The notes under the pieces: model-generated
Seen by the model: only the letters and a program-made list of their open reading frames with translations
The model's database searches: none
What the model was told of the DNA's origin: nothing
Assembly (NCBI RefSeq): GCF_001651855.1
Contig: NZ_LNQC01000064.1
Coordinates: forward strand, 104,369-168,368
Direction of reading: 5' to 3'
Source of the DNA: Sinorhizobium americanum
GTDB taxonomy: Bacteria > Pseudomonadota > Alphaproteobacteria > Rhizobiales > Rhizobiaceae
Length of the DNA stretch: 64,000 nucleotides
Shown: positions 47,963 through 56,637 of the stretch, in pieces
Layout of the letters: every line of letters begins with the position of its first letter
How positions within the stretch are numbered: position 1 is the first letter of the stretch
Made by a program: the position numbers and the translations under genes

Positions 47963-48535
47963 TCAAAAATGTCGAAAGCCGCTTTCCGTCAGCACGGCAT
48001 CCAGTGGCACGTCGTGCGGCTCTGCCGGCACTGATGCCACTTCCTGACAGTCGAATGCAATCCCGATCAGGCGCGGCGCGTGGCCTTTGAGGCGCAGCCG
48101 GTCGATCGCCCGGTCATAATAACCGGCACCGTAGCCGATGCGATGGCCGACAGCATCGAAGGCGGACAGCGGCACCAGCATGATATCCGGATCGAGCTCA
48201 GGCGCGTCCGGCCCCGGACCTGTCGTGCCGAACCCGGTCTCGACGACCGCCACGCCATCGGCGAGCTCGCGAAACACGATGGTCCGCTTGTCGAGGATCA
48301 CCGGCAGGCAGAGGCGCGCACCGCGGTCCTTGAGGCGCACCATCAGCGGCCGGATGTCCGCCTCCGAACGGATCGGCCAGAAACCGGAAACGACGTGCCC
48401 GGGATCGAGCGCGATGATGTCGCCGGCATGATCCGCCATCGCAAGGCTCGCCTCGATGCGAGCTTCGGCCGGCATGGCGTCACGCATCGCCAGACGCTCC
48501 GTCCGCAGCGCGGCTTTCAAGTCCTTCGGCGACAT
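47963..48535 (-). CDS. 5-formyltetrahydrofolate cyclo-ligase
   Basis: The 190-residue enzyme converts 5-formyl-THF to 5,10-methenyl-THF using ATP. Motifs visible are the early SPKDLKAALRTERLAMRDA, the substrate segment VSGFWPIRSEADIRPLM and the ATP/Mg motif IGYGAGYYDRAIDRL, the family hallmark. PLDAVLTESGFRHF is at the C-terminus. In many bacteria this gene (ygfA) lies directly downstream of 6S RNA. Here it is in the same direction as zapA and 6S but about 1.7 kb further on, separated by a LuxR-type and a LysR gene. ATG 48535 gives the family N-terminus. Confidence 0.93.
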   Translation of the reverse strand: MSPKDLKAALRTERLAMRDAMPAEARIEASLAMADHAGDIIALDPGHVVSGFWPIRSEADIRPLMVRLKDRGARLCLPVILDKRTIVFRELADGVAVVETGFGTTGPGPDAPELDPDIMLVPLSAFDAVGHRIGYGAGYYDRAIDRLRLKGHAPRLIGIAFDCQEVASVPAEPHDVPLDAVLTESGFRHF

Positions 48536-48797
48536 CAAGCATCCTTTCCGACAAACCGTTCGAACCTGCAACGAGGTAGTGCAGTGACAGGCGAACTGAA
48601 CCCGTATCTCCGTCGCTTGTGCAACATTTCGCGACAGTCCTCCACCCCTCCCATAACGAAACAGCATTAACCGGATCTTCACCCTTTGCCGCGGTTCGGC
48701 TTCGCGCGAGGCTTCGCTCGTGCAATTACCTTCACGATTTCAATTGATTGGAAGAGGTGCGACCCGGCGTCTGCCGGTAGCTCTCAAAGAATAGGCC

Positions 48798-49013
48798 ATG
48801 TCCATGACGGACAGGATCGACCGGCTCGGCGCTTTGGAACTGCGCTGCCTCTCGCTGGCAGCCCGCGGTCGGACACGGTTGGAGATGATGCGCGAAACCG
48901 ATATTCCGGTGGAACGGATCGACCGGGCCCTCGAAGAGGCGATGCGCAAGCTCAACGCGAACAATCTCGCCGAAGCCGTCATCCGCGCCGCAAGGCTCGA
49001 GCTAATTTCATAG
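48798..49013 (+). CDS. Single-domain LuxR-type HTH protein
   Basis: The 71 residues form a stand-alone GerE/LuxR-like helix-turn-helix. DRLGALELRCLSLAARGRTR corresponds to the start of the HTH, and VERIDRALEEAMRKLNANNLAEAVIRAARLELIS matches the C-terminal recognition helix and tail. No receiver or signal-binding domain is present. Such proteins may act as dimers or modulate full-length regulators. The ribosome site is weak (tandem ATGs at 48798 and 48804). The last bases overlap the end of a possible opposing small gene by 6 bases. Confidence 0.75.
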   Translation: MSMTDRIDRLGALELRCLSLAARGRTRLEMMRETDIPVERIDRALEEAMRKLNANNLAEAVIRAARLELIS

Positions 49014-49232
49014 CATCCAGTGTGAATGCCGGACCGGATCCGGCCACCACCCGGCCGGCGAAAATTCAATGTCGGCGAGGCCGCCGTCGCGGATGAGATG
49101 CGGGTCGCCACGGTCCAGGACCAGTTTCCAATGGGCCTCGATCGCCCACCGCAGCCGCAAACGCTCGACCGCGGCGGCGAACAGCGACGATTGCCGGGAA
49201 ATCGGAGAAGCGGGCGCAACCAGTACAGGCAT
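49008..49232 (-). CDS. Small protein divergent from the LysR gene, possibly DUF1127-like
   Basis: A 74-residue reading frame with MPVLVAPASPISRQSSLFAA at the start and DPHLIRDGGLADIEFSPAGW near the end. The latter loosely resembles DUF1127 small proteins. GAGG lies 8 bases before ATG 49232. In rhizobia and Brucella, DUF1127 genes are often divergent from and controlled by LysR regulators, as the layout here would allow. It overlaps the end of the LuxR-type gene by 6 bases. A longer version from 49316 is possible. I am only moderately confident it is expressed. Confidence 0.45.
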   Translation of the reverse strand: MPVLVAPASPISRQSSLFAAAVERLRLRWAIEAHWKLVLDRGDPHLIRDGGLADIEFSPAGWWPDPVRHSHWML

Positions 49233-49338
49233 GACAGGGCCTCGCAAAAGAAGAAACAATCCGATCTTCCGGCATTCGTTGACATGAGACAAACGAATTG
49301 CGAACATAGCTGGCATCAGAATTTCTTATGGCGCCGCC

Positions 49339-50205
49339 ATGTCCCTTCCGCTCGACAGCGACTTGCTTAGAACCTTTCTCGCGGTTGCCGATACGGGCAA
49401 TCTGACACGGGCCGCCGATGCCGTCCGACGCACGCAATCGGCCGTCAGCATGCAGATCAAGAAGCTCGAGGACCTGCTCGGCTTCCCACTTTTCGAGCGG
49501 CATTCCCGCGGCGTCGTGCTGACGGCTGAGGGCCGGCGCCTCGTCGACAATGCCCGGCGGATCGTTGCGCTGCTCGACGACACAGCGGCAGCGCTTCGCC
49601 AGCCGGCCCTCGACGGCTCGGTCCGCATCGGCATATCGGAGGAATACATCAACTCCACCCTGCCGAAAGCGCTCGGCGCCTTCGCCGCCAGTCACCCGAA
49701 TGTCGAGGTGACGGTGCAGCAGGGGCATTCGATGTCCAATCTGAAATCGCTCGACGCCGGCGAGATCGACATCGCCGTCGTGTTCGAGCCGGGCGGCCGA
49801 ACGAGGAACGAAGTCCTGATGGTGGATCCGACCGTCTGGGCCGTCTCGGACCAACACGGCACGCATGAGCGGCGACCGGTGCCCATTGCCACCTACACCT
49901 ATTATGAAGGCGGGTGGTGCGATGATCTGGCCATGCGCAGTCTGAAGAAGCGCGGCATAGACAGCCGCGTCGCCTATGTCAGCCGCACCAGCAGTGGACT
50001 GATCGCCGCGGTCGTTTCAGGTCTCGCCATCGCCGCACTGTCGCGCAGCGCCATACCGGAAGGCTGCCGCGAGCTGACCGAAGACGACGGCTTCGGCATC
50101 ATCGACATGTCGAACGTCGTCTTGCGCACGAGACCGGACCATCGCTCCCCGACGATCGACGCGATGGCCGACGCCATCCGTCGCGCCTTTCGGGGTACCG
50201 ATTGA
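49339..50205 (+). CDS. LysR-family transcriptional regulator
   Basis: The 288 residues have the N-terminal winged HTH (SDLLRTFLAVADTGNLTRAA then RTQSAVSMQIKKLEDLLG) and the substrate-binding domain (VRIGISEEYINSTLPKALGAF, GEIDIAVVFEPGG). LysR proteins usually bind in and activate a divergent promoter when their inducer binds; here the divergent neighbour is the small ORF at 49008. No metabolic partner is evident, so the ligand is unknown. It converges with 6S RNA, whose predicted 3' end is about 17 bases past the stop codon. Confidence 0.92.
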   Translation: MSLPLDSDLLRTFLAVADTGNLTRAADAVRRTQSAVSMQIKKLEDLLGFPLFERHSRGVVLTAEGRRLVDNARRIVALLDDTAAALRQPALDGSVRIGISEEYINSTLPKALGAFAASHPNVEVTVQQGHSMSNLKSLDAGEIDIAVVFEPGGRTRNEVLMVDPTVWAVSDQHGTHERRPVPIATYTYYEGGWCDDLAMRSLKKRGIDSRVAYVSRTSSGLIAAVVSGLAIAALSRSAIPEGCRELTEDDGFGIIDMSNVVLRTRPDHRSPTIDAMADAIRRAFRGTD

Positions 50206-50221
50206 AAGGAAGGAGTGCGAT

Positions 50222-50378
50222 CCACGACGACCGGTGGAGAGTTTACGATCCCGGGTGCCTACTAAGTAGGTGGGCGCCGTGTGTCCAGACCCACGGGTCC
50301 AAACAGGGACAGCTCCCTTGAGATCGTGTATGGCCCCGGGGATTGTGGTTCCTGTCGGGAAGCGCAGACCGCGTCGCA
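50222..50378 (-). ncRNA. ssrS: 6S RNA
   Basis: 6S RNA binds sigma-70 RNA polymerase and mimics an open promoter. I place it on the minus strand just after zapA, the usual location. The predicted ends pair: 5' GCGACGCGGU with 3' ACCG and CGTCGT, and next TCCCG with CGGGA. The inner sequence includes the alphaproteobacterial signature GGCGCCCACCTAC-TTAGTAGG, and CCCCGGGGCC lies on the opposite arm. TATATC at 50379-50384 is a good -10 element. The length (about 157) fits. No covariance model was run. Confidence 0.75.
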
Positions 50379-50466
50379 GATATAGAACGTCTTGACCGTT
50401 TTCGCCAGAGCCGCTCCAACGGAAAACGCACCCGCATTGGCAATTGGGAGTTCCGAGCCGGGCGAC

Positions 50467-50844
50467 CTAATTCGCCGGAGCGGCCGGCCGACCGTTGAGC
50501 TTGGCGGTGATGTCCTGGATCTGCGCCGTCACTTCCGCCAATGCCGAGGCGAGCGCCTCCTCGCTTCTCGCCTGGTCGGAAAGGTTCGCGTCGCGGCTGT
50601 TCTTCAGGTTACCGACCTCCGCCTCGAGGTTCTTCAGCCGCCGGTTGACCTCGCTCAGCTCGTCCATGACCATGATGCCCGCCATCACGGTTAGCCTGAG
50701 GTCGCCGATTTCGCCGAACTGCCCCTTGAGATGGCCGACATATTGATCGAACCGGGTGGCGAGGTCGCTCAGGTGATCCTCCTGCCCTTCCTCGCAGGCC
50801 ATGCGGTAGGCCTTGCCGTCGATCGTCACCGTCACCTGTGCCAT
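50467..50844 (-). CDS. zapA: Cell division protein ZapA
   Basis: ZapA bundles FtsZ filaments at the division site. The 125 residues start AQVTVTIDGKAYRMACEEGQ, the conserved N-terminal globular part, followed by FDQYVGHLKGQFGEIGDLRL and a C-terminal coiled coil (about 65-115). Length is slightly longer than E. coli ZapA because of an acidic and Ala-rich C-terminus. It follows the DUF4164 coiled-coil gene by 8 bases, so the two are probably co-expressed and perhaps interact. 6S RNA lies next downstream. Confidence 0.93.
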   Translation of the reverse strand: MAQVTVTIDGKAYRMACEEGQEDHLSDLATRFDQYVGHLKGQFGEIGDLRLTVMAGIMVMDELSEVNRRLKNLEAEVGNLKNSRDANLSDQARSEEALASALAEVTAQIQDITAKLNGRPAAPAN

Positions 50845-50852
50845 GAAGAACC

Positions 50853-51122
50853 TCAGCGATCCAGCACTGCCCGAATGGTTTCCATCGCCGTCACCAGACG
50901 GCGGGACACTTCGCGATTGACCTCTTCCAGTCGATTGGCCCGGAACTGCGACTGATCGAGCTCCTGCGCCAGCCGCGACCGGTCCGTATTGACCCGGCGC
51001 ACCTCGCCCTCGAACTCGCTCACGTCCTTTTCCTTGTCAAAGCGGCCGTCGATCGCGATTTCAAGGGACTGAATCGCGTTTCGCAATTCCTCGATCGCCA
51101 CATTGACCGTCTTTGCAGGCAT
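50853..51122 (-). CDS. DUF4164-family small coiled-coil protein upstream of zapA
   Basis: The 89 residues are almost wholly coiled coil (IEELRNAIQSLEIAIDGRFD, ELDQSQFRANRLEEVNREVS). DUF4164 proteins commonly precede zapA in Rhizobiales. The position and coiled-coil nature recall ZapB, which partners with ZapA in E. coli, but there is no sequence relationship I can claim. It begins the zapA operon. The upstream region at 51123-51539 must contain its promoter. Confidence 0.82.
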   Translation of the reverse strand: MPAKTVNVAIEELRNAIQSLEIAIDGRFDKEKDVSEFEGEVRRVNTDRSRLAQELDQSQFRANRLEEVNREVSRRLVTAMETIRAVLDR

Positions 51123-51539
51123 CTCTTTCGAAACCTCCAGAGGGGATGAGCAAGGCCGAACGCTTTCTCATTGCCCGAAACAAGGGGCAGAGCCGATCCC
51201 GCGCCTATCGCCTGAACCTCTCTCGCTCCGCGCTCCGAATCGTCCAGCGTTCCAGCCGTTCGGATCACCCTTTTTAAACCCATTCCGTAAGGCTCAACAA
51301 TGGCGGCTTCGCCAATTGCACAATGCAAGCTGTGGATCGCCGATTTTATCCGCTGATGCTACGCTTGCGACGCCATCCTGCGGCCCAGGCAGGGTCGCAA
51401 AAAAGCAAGCCGCCACCGGCGGCGGAAGGCCTGTATTTGTTGACTCGGGCGGCGCACCTGCTATGTGTTCGGCCGCTTCTCATACGGTCTTTGGAGGATA
51501 GAGACCGTCCCCTGACCACCGAACGCAAACGGAACAGTC
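51123..51539. promoter_or_regulatory. Divergent region between DUF4164-zapA and tkt
   Basis: About 417 bases with no supported gene. On the plus strand, TTGACT (51439-51444) and TATGTG (51461-51466) are separated by 16 bases and lie about 75 bases before the tkt start; this is a candidate sigma-70 promoter for tkt. The zapA-side promoter could not be placed. Confidence 0.45.
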
Positions 51540-53516
51540 ATGATCTCTCGCGAAAAACACGACCGGATGGCGAATGCAATCCGTTTCCTCTCCATGGACG
51601 CCGTCGAGAAGGCAAATTCCGGCCACCCGGGTCTCCCGATGGGGGCGGCCGACATAGCAACGGTCCTCTTCACCCGGTACCTGAGCTTCGACCCGAAGAA
51701 CCCCGCCTGGCCGAACCGCGACCGCTTCGTGCTGTCGGCCGGCCACGGCTCGATGCTGCTTTATTCGCTGCTCTATCTGACGGGCTACGAAGACATCACC
51801 ATCGACGAGATCAGGAATTTCCGCCAGCTCGGCTCGCGGACCGCCGGCCATCCGGAATACGGCCATGCCGCCGGCATCGAGACGACGACCGGTCCGCTCG
51901 GCCAGGGCATTGCCAATGCCGTCGGCATGGCGCTCGCCGAACGCAAGCTGCGCGACGAGTTCGGCAGCGACCTCATCGAGCATTTTACCTATGTGATCGC
52001 CGGCGACGGCTGCCTGATGGAAGGCATCAGCCAGGAGGCGATCGCGCTTGCCGGTCATCTGAAGCTCAACAAGCTCATCGTCTTCTGGGACGACAACAAC
52101 ATCTCCATCGACGGCCCGATCTCGATCGCCGATTCGACCGATCAGCACGCCCGCTTCCGTGCCTCCAAGTGGCACACGATCGCCGTCGACGGCCATGATC
52201 CGGAAGCGATCGCCGCGGCGATCGAGGAGGCCCAGAAGTCCGACAAGCCGACGATGATCGCTTGCAAGACCGTGATCGGCTTCGGCGCCCCGAACAAGGC
52301 CGGCACCCACAAGGTGCACGGCTCGCCGCTCGGCGCCGAGGAAATTGCCGCGACCCGCAAGGCGCTCGGCTGGGAAGCCGAAGCCTTCACTGTCCCCGCC
52401 GACGTGCTCGACGCCTGGCGTAGCGCCGGCAAGCGTTCGGCAGAGACCCGCAAGGCATGGGAAGCAAAGCTTGAGGCCGCCGAGAAGAAGGCCGAGTTCG
52501 TGCGCCGCTTCTCCGGCGAACTCGAAGCGAGCCTCGCCCCGGCGATTAGCGCCTACAAGCAGAAGCTCGCAGAGACCAAGCCGTCGCCGGCCACCCGCAA
52601 GGCCTCCGAGGATGCGCTCGAAGTCATCAACGGCGTGCTCAACGAGACGATCAGCGGTTCGGCCGACCTTACCGGCTCCAACAATACCAAGACGAGCCAG
52701 ACCCATTCGATCACGCCGGACAATTTCTCCGGCCGCTACGTCCACTACGGCGTGCGCGAGCACGGCATGGCCGCCGCCATGAACGGTATGGCGCTGCATG
52801 GCGGCTTGATCCCCTATTCCGGCGGCTTCCTGATCTTCTCGGACTATTGCCGTCCGTCGATCCGTCTTGCCGCGCTGATGGGCATCCGCGTCATCCACGT
52901 GCTGACGCACGATTCCATCGGTCTCGGCGAGGACGGCCCGACGCACCAGCCGGTCGAGCATCTGGCCTCGCTGCGCGCCATACCCAACCTTCTGGTATTC
53001 CGCCCGGCCGACGCGACCGAAACTGCCGAATGCTGGCAGCTCGCGCTCGAAAGCCGCAAGCGCCCCTCCGCCATCGCGCTGACGCGCCAGAACCTGATGG
53101 CGGTGCGCACCGAATACAAGGAAGAAAACCTCTGCGCCCGCGGCGCCTATGACCTGGTCCCCGCGAAGGATGCGAAGGTGACGATCTTCGCCACCGGTTC
53201 GGAGGTGGAGATCGCCGTCAAGGCCAGCCAGGCGCTGCAGGAGAAGGGCATTTCGACCCGTGTCGTATCCGTGCCCTGCATCGAGCTTTTCGCCGAGCAG
53301 AGCGACGACTATCGGCAGGCGATCATCGGCAATTCGCCGGTCAAGATCGCCATCGAAGCCGGCGTCCGCCAGGGCTGGGATCATATCATCGGCAGCGACG
53401 GTATCTTCGTCGGCATGTCGAGCTTCGGCGCCTCCGGCCCCTACAAGGAGCTCTACAAGCACTTCGGCATCACGCCGGAAGCAGTCGTCGCGGCCGCCGA
53501 AGCCAAGCTGTCCTGA
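51540..53516 (+). CDS. tkt: Transketolase
   Basis: Transketolase transfers two-carbon units between sugar phosphates in the pentose phosphate pathway and Calvin cycle. The 658 residues show the substrate His in [18 protein letters not shown], the thiamine-diphosphate motif [15 protein letters not shown] with [11 protein letters not shown], and the cofactor-activating Glu in [39 protein letters not shown] is a substrate-binding loop. All expected residues are present. It begins a glycolytic cluster with gap and pgk. A hairpin follows within the 72-base gap to gap. Confidence 0.97.
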   Translation: MISREKHDRMANAIRFLSMDAVEKANSGHPGLPMGAADIATVLFTRYLSFDPKNPAWPNRDRFVLSAGHGSMLLYSLLYLTGYEDITIDEIRNFRQLGSRTAGHPEYGHAAGIETTTGPLGQGIANAVGMALAERKLRDEFGSDLIEHFTYVIAGDGCLMEGISQEAIALAGHLKLNKLIVFWDDNNISIDGPISIADSTDQHARFRASKWHTIAVDGHDPEAIAAAIEEAQKSDKPTMIACKTVIGFGAPNKAGTHKVHGSPLGAEEIAATRKALGWEAEAFTVPADVLDAWRSAGKRSAETRKAWEAKLEAAEKKAEFVRRFSGELEASLAPAISAYKQKLAETKPSPATRKASEDALEVINGVLNETISGSADLTGSNNTKTSQTHSITPDNFSGRYVHYGVREHGMAAAMNGMALHGGLIPYSGGFLIFSDYCRPSIRLAALMGIRVIHVLTHDSIGLGEDGPTHQPVEHLASLRAIPNLLVFRPADATETAECWQLALESRKRPSAIALTRQNLMAVRTEYKEENLCARGAYDLVPAKDAKVTIFATGSEVEIAVKASQALQEKGISTRVVSVPCIELFAEQSDDYRQAIIGNSPVKIAIEAGVRQGWDHIIGSDGIFVGMSSFGASGPYKELYKHFGITPEAVVAAAEAKLS

Positions 53517-53523
53517 TCAAGCC

Positions 53524-53548
53524 GGAGGGCGCCCTGGTGGCGCCCTCC
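53524..53548 (+). terminator. Hairpin between tkt and gap (attenuator or terminator)
   Basis: Ten-base perfect arms GGAGGGCGCC and GGCGCCCTCC with a 5-base loop, 7 bases past the tkt stop codon. The downstream T-tract is weak (ATTCGTTTACC), so it may reduce readthrough or stabilise tkt mRNA rather than terminate fully. Confidence 0.6.
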
Positions 53549-53588
53549 ATTCGTTTACCCACGCCATCCTGATAGGGAGAGACCCGAC

Positions 53589-54599
53589 ATGACAGTCAAA
53601 GTCGCCATCAATGGTTTCGGCCGCATCGGCCGCAACGTGCTTCGCGCCATCGTCGAATCCGGCCGCACGGATATCGAAGTCGTCGCGATCAACGACCTCG
53701 GCCCTGTCGAGACCAACGCCCACCTGCTGCGCTTCGACTCAATTCACGGCCGCTTCCCGGCCGACGTGAAGGTCGACGGTGACGCGATCATCATCAACAA
53801 CGGCAAGCCGATCAAGGTCACCGCCATCCGCAATCCGGCCGAACTGCCGCACAAGGACCTCGGCGTCGACATCGCGATGGAATGCACCGGCATCTTCACC
53901 GCGCGCGACAAGGCAGCCGCTCATCTCGAAGCCGGCGCCAAGCGCGTCATCGTCTCGGCACCGGCCGACGGCGCCGATCTCACCGTGGTCTATGGCGTCA
54001 ACCACGACAAGCTGACCAAGGACCACCTAGTCATCTCCAACGCATCCTGCACGACCAACTGCCTCGCACCGGTCGCCAAGGTGCTGAACGACGCCATCGG
54101 CATCGACCACGGCATGATGACGACGATCCACTCCTACACGAACGACCAGCCGTCGCTCGACCAGATGCACAAGGACCTCTATCGCGCCCGTGCCGCGGCG
54201 CTGTCGATGATCCCGACCTCGACCGGTGCGGCCAAGGCCGTCGGTCTCGTCCTGCCGGAGCTCAAGGGCAAGCTCGACGGCTTCGCCATGCGCGTGCCGA
54301 CCCCGAACGTCTCGGTCGTCGACCTGAAGTTCGTCGCCAAGCGCGACACGACCAAGGAAGAGATCAACGCGGCGATCAAGGCTGCCGCCGACGGTCCGCT
54401 CAAGGGCATTCTCGGCTACACGCTCGCTCCGAACGTCTCGATCGACTTCAACCATGACCCGCATTCCTCGGTCTTCCACATGGACCAGACCAAGGTGATG
54501 GAAGGCAAGTTCGTGTCGATCCTCACCTGGTACGACAATGAATGGGGCTTCTCGAACCGCATGTCGGATACGGCGGTCGCCCTGAGCAAGCTCATCTAA
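53589..54599 (+). CDS. gap: Glyceraldehyde-3-phosphate dehydrogenase, type I
   Basis: GAPDH interconverts glyceraldehyde-3-phosphate and 1,3-bisphosphoglycerate. The 336 residues show the NAD fold start [16 protein letters not shown], the nucleophilic Cys motif [17 protein letters not shown], the catalytic His region [13 protein letters not shown], and the substrate-binding [14 protein letters not shown]. It follows tkt and precedes a glycolipid-binding-family gene by 4 bases, so the gap-pgk operon is interrupted by that gene. GGGAGAG precedes the ATG. Confidence 0.97.
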   Translation: MTVKVAINGFGRIGRNVLRAIVESGRTDIEVVAINDLGPVETNAHLLRFDSIHGRFPADVKVDGDAIIINNGKPIKVTAIRNPAELPHKDLGVDIAMECTGIFTARDKAAAHLEAGAKRVIVSAPADGADLTVVYGVNHDKLTKDHLVISNASCTTNCLAPVAKVLNDAIGIDHGMMTTIHSYTNDQPSLDQMHKDLYRARAAALSMIPTSTGAAKAVGLVLPELKGKLDGFAMRVPTPNVSVVDLKFVAKRDTTKEEINAAIKAAADGPLKGILGYTLAPNVSIDFNHDPHSSVFHMDQTKVMEGKFVSILTWYDNEWGFSNRMSDTAVALSKLI

Positions 54600-54603
54600 G
54601 ACC

Positions 54604-55194
54604 ATGTTCCGGGCCCTTTCCTCAACGACGGTGCGCTGGCGTCCGCTCGAGGGGGAAGGGCTTGAACATCTGACGTTGTCGCAAACCGAAACAGCTGACG
54701 GCGCGGTTATCCGCGCCGTCAGCGTTCTGATCGGCAACCGCGGCGGTGCGTCCTATGGCGTGCGCTACCGGATCGATTGCGATGAGACATGGCTGGTTCG
54801 GAAGTTGATGGTCGACACGACAGACGGCCGAAGCTTGCATCTGCGCTCGGATCACCCGGGCCAATGGGCGACGGCGCGAGGCGCTGCCCTCCCCGAGTTC
54901 GACGGCTGCATCGACATCGACCTCGCCGGCACGCCCTTCACCAACACGCTTCCGATCCGCCGTCTGAACCTCACGCGGGCGTCCGGCACCGTAAAGCTCA
55001 AGATGCTTTACGTGCCATTCGACAGCTTCGAGCCCACAGTCGACGGCCAGCACTACACCTGCATCGAGGACGGCAAGCTCCATCGCTACCAGGCGGAAGA
55101 CCGCAGCTTCACCGCCGACCTGCCGGTCGACGAGGACGGCCTCGTCATCGACTATCCCACCCTCTTTCAGAGACTATCACTGGAGACGAACTGA
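54604..55194 (+). CDS. Putative glycolipid-binding family protein between gap and pgk
   Basis: The 196 residues match the putative glycolipid-binding family (PF06475, DUF1089), with [15 protein letters not shown] at the start, [17 protein letters not shown], the acidic [20 protein letters not shown] and [15 protein letters not shown] near the end. Members are small beta-rich proteins of unknown role. No signal peptide is seen. It is tightly embedded: 4 bases after gap, and its stop overlaps the pgk start in TGATG. It is therefore almost certainly co-translated with glycolytic genes, with no evident functional link. Confidence 0.82.
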   Translation: MFRALSSTTVRWRPLEGEGLEHLTLSQTETADGAVIRAVSVLIGNRGGASYGVRYRIDCDETWLVRKLMVDTTDGRSLHLRSDHPGQWATARGAALPEFDGCIDIDLAGTPFTNTLPIRRLNLTRASGTVKLKMLYVPFDSFEPTVDGQHYTCIEDGKLHRYQAEDRSFTADLPVDEDGLVIDYPTLFQRLSLETN

Positions 55195-56393
55195 TGACTT
55201 TCAAGACCCTTGACGATCTGACCGACATCGCCGGCAAACGCGTGCTGGTGCGCGTCGATCTCAATGTGCCAGTCAAGGACGGCCAGGTGACCGACACCAC
55301 CCGCATCGAGCGCGTCGCGCCGACCATTCTCGAACTCTCGGAAAAGGGCGCGAAGGTCATCCTGCTTGCCCATTTCGGCCGGCCAAAGGGCGAGCCGGTC
55401 GCCGACATGTCGCTGAAGGCGATTGCCCCTGCCGTGGAGGAAATCCTCGACCAGCGCGTCCACTTCGCCGCCGACTGCATCGGCGACAAGGCCGCCAATG
55501 CGATTGCCGACATGAATGACGGCGACGTGCTGCTCCTCGAAAACACCCGCTTCCACGAGGGCGAGGAAAAGAACGATCCGGCCTTGGTCACCGCCCTCGC
55601 CGCCAACGGCGACATCTATGTCAACGACGCCTTCTCCGCAGCGCACCGCGCCCATGCCTCGACCGAGGGTCTGGCGCAGCACCTTCCCGCCTATGCCGGC
55701 CGCACCATGCAGGCCGAACTCGAGGCACTCGAAAAAGGCCTCGGCAATCCGAAGCGTCCGGTCGTCGCGATCGTCGGCGGCGCCAAGGTCTCGACCAAGA
55801 TCGACCTGCTGCAGAACCTCGTGAAGAAGGTCGACGCGCTCGTCATCGGCGGCGGTATGGCCAACACCTTCCTCGCCGCTCAAGGCATCGATGTCGGCAA
55901 GTCGCTCTGCGAGCACGATCTTGCCGAGACGGCAAAGTCGATCATCGCCGCGGCGGAAGTCGCCGGATGCGCCATCGTGCTGCCGGAGGACGGCGTGATC
56001 GCCCGCGAATTCAAGGCCGGTGCCGACAACGAGGTCGTCGACATCAAGGCGATACCTGCCGATGCAATGGTCCTCGACGTCGGGCCGAAATCCGTCGCCG
56101 CCATCAATGACTGGATCTCGCGTGCCGAAACGCTCGTCTGGAACGGTCCGCTCGGCGCCTTCGAAATCGCTCCCTTCGACAGGGCGACGGTGGCTGCCGC
56201 TAAGCATGCGGCCGCGCGTACGAGGACCGGATCGCTTGTCTCGGTCGCCGGCGGCGGCGATACGGTCGCTGCCCTCAACCACGCCGAAGTCGCCGACGAT
56301 TTCACCTATGTTTCCACCGCCGGCGGCGCCTTCCTCGAATGGATGGAGGGTAAGCCGCTGCCGGGTGTCGACATCCTCCGCCAGCAGAAGTAG
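55194..56393 (+). CDS. pgk: Phosphoglycerate kinase
   Basis: Pgk transfers phosphate from 1,3-bisphosphoglycerate to ADP. The 399 residues start with [20 protein letters not shown], and substrate Arg/His motifs lie in HFGRPKGEP and [12 protein letters not shown]. The hinge [19 protein letters not shown] is followed by [11 protein letters not shown] and the nucleotide loop [12 protein letters not shown]. It follows the glycolipid-binding-family gene, with the start overlapping its stop (TGATG). A long open frame that begins upstream at 54789 is a different-frame extension and is rejected. A hairpin terminator follows. Confidence 0.97.
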   Translation: MTFKTLDDLTDIAGKRVLVRVDLNVPVKDGQVTDTTRIERVAPTILELSEKGAKVILLAHFGRPKGEPVADMSLKAIAPAVEEILDQRVHFAADCIGDKAANAIADMNDGDVLLLENTRFHEGEEKNDPALVTALAANGDIYVNDAFSAAHRAHASTEGLAQHLPAYAGRTMQAELEALEKGLGNPKRPVVAIVGGAKVSTKIDLLQNLVKKVDALVIGGGMANTFLAAQGIDVGKSLCEHDLAETAKSIIAAAEVAGCAIVLPEDGVIAREFKAGADNEVVDIKAIPADAMVLDVGPKSVAAINDWISRAETLVWNGPLGAFEIAPFDRATVAAAKHAAARTRTGSLVSVAGGGDTVAALNHAEVADDFTYVSTAGGAFLEWMEGKPLPGVDILRQQK

Positions 56394-56400
56394 CCGGACG

Positions 56401-56440
56401 CGCCGACCCGGGCAAATCTCTAAGCCTCGGGTCGGCGCCT
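56401..56440 (+). terminator. pgk: Terminator after pgk
   Basis: GCGCCGACCCG and CGGGTCGGCGC form an 11-bp stem with an AT-rich loop, followed by an A+T-rich run and TTTTTT at 56454. It lies about 10 bases past the pgk stop. Confidence 0.75.
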
Positions 56441-56637
56441 CAAAATAATTATGTTTTTTCAAACGATTAAATTTTTTTAAATCGTTTTAGTCGATTTTAC
56501 TGCCATTTTCCCGCACAGTATCTTCTGTTATCGCGCCCCCCGTGTTCGGCGGCGCGAAAGATGTATTTCGCGCCCTCAGACCGAAACGGTTTCTTGCGCC
56601 GCTCCGCTGGGTCCGGCGCTCTGTGTAGGAGAAAAAG
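56441..56637. promoter_or_regulatory. Upstream region of the class I aldolase gene with an A+T-rich inverted repeat
   Basis: This 197-base gap contains a strongly A+T-rich stretch (56440-56490) unlike the surrounding sequence. In it, AAACGATT (56461-56468) and AATCGTTT (56480-56487) form an 8-bp inverted repeat with an 11-base spacer. It could be a regulator site or part of an A+T-rich promoter. There is no direct evidence for either. Confidence 0.4.

Noticed and set aside
56467..56480. TTAA-N6-TTAA upstream of the aldolase gene
   Set aside because: The spacing is 6, not 7, and the sequence is a simple A+T-rich run in which TTAA is expected by chance.
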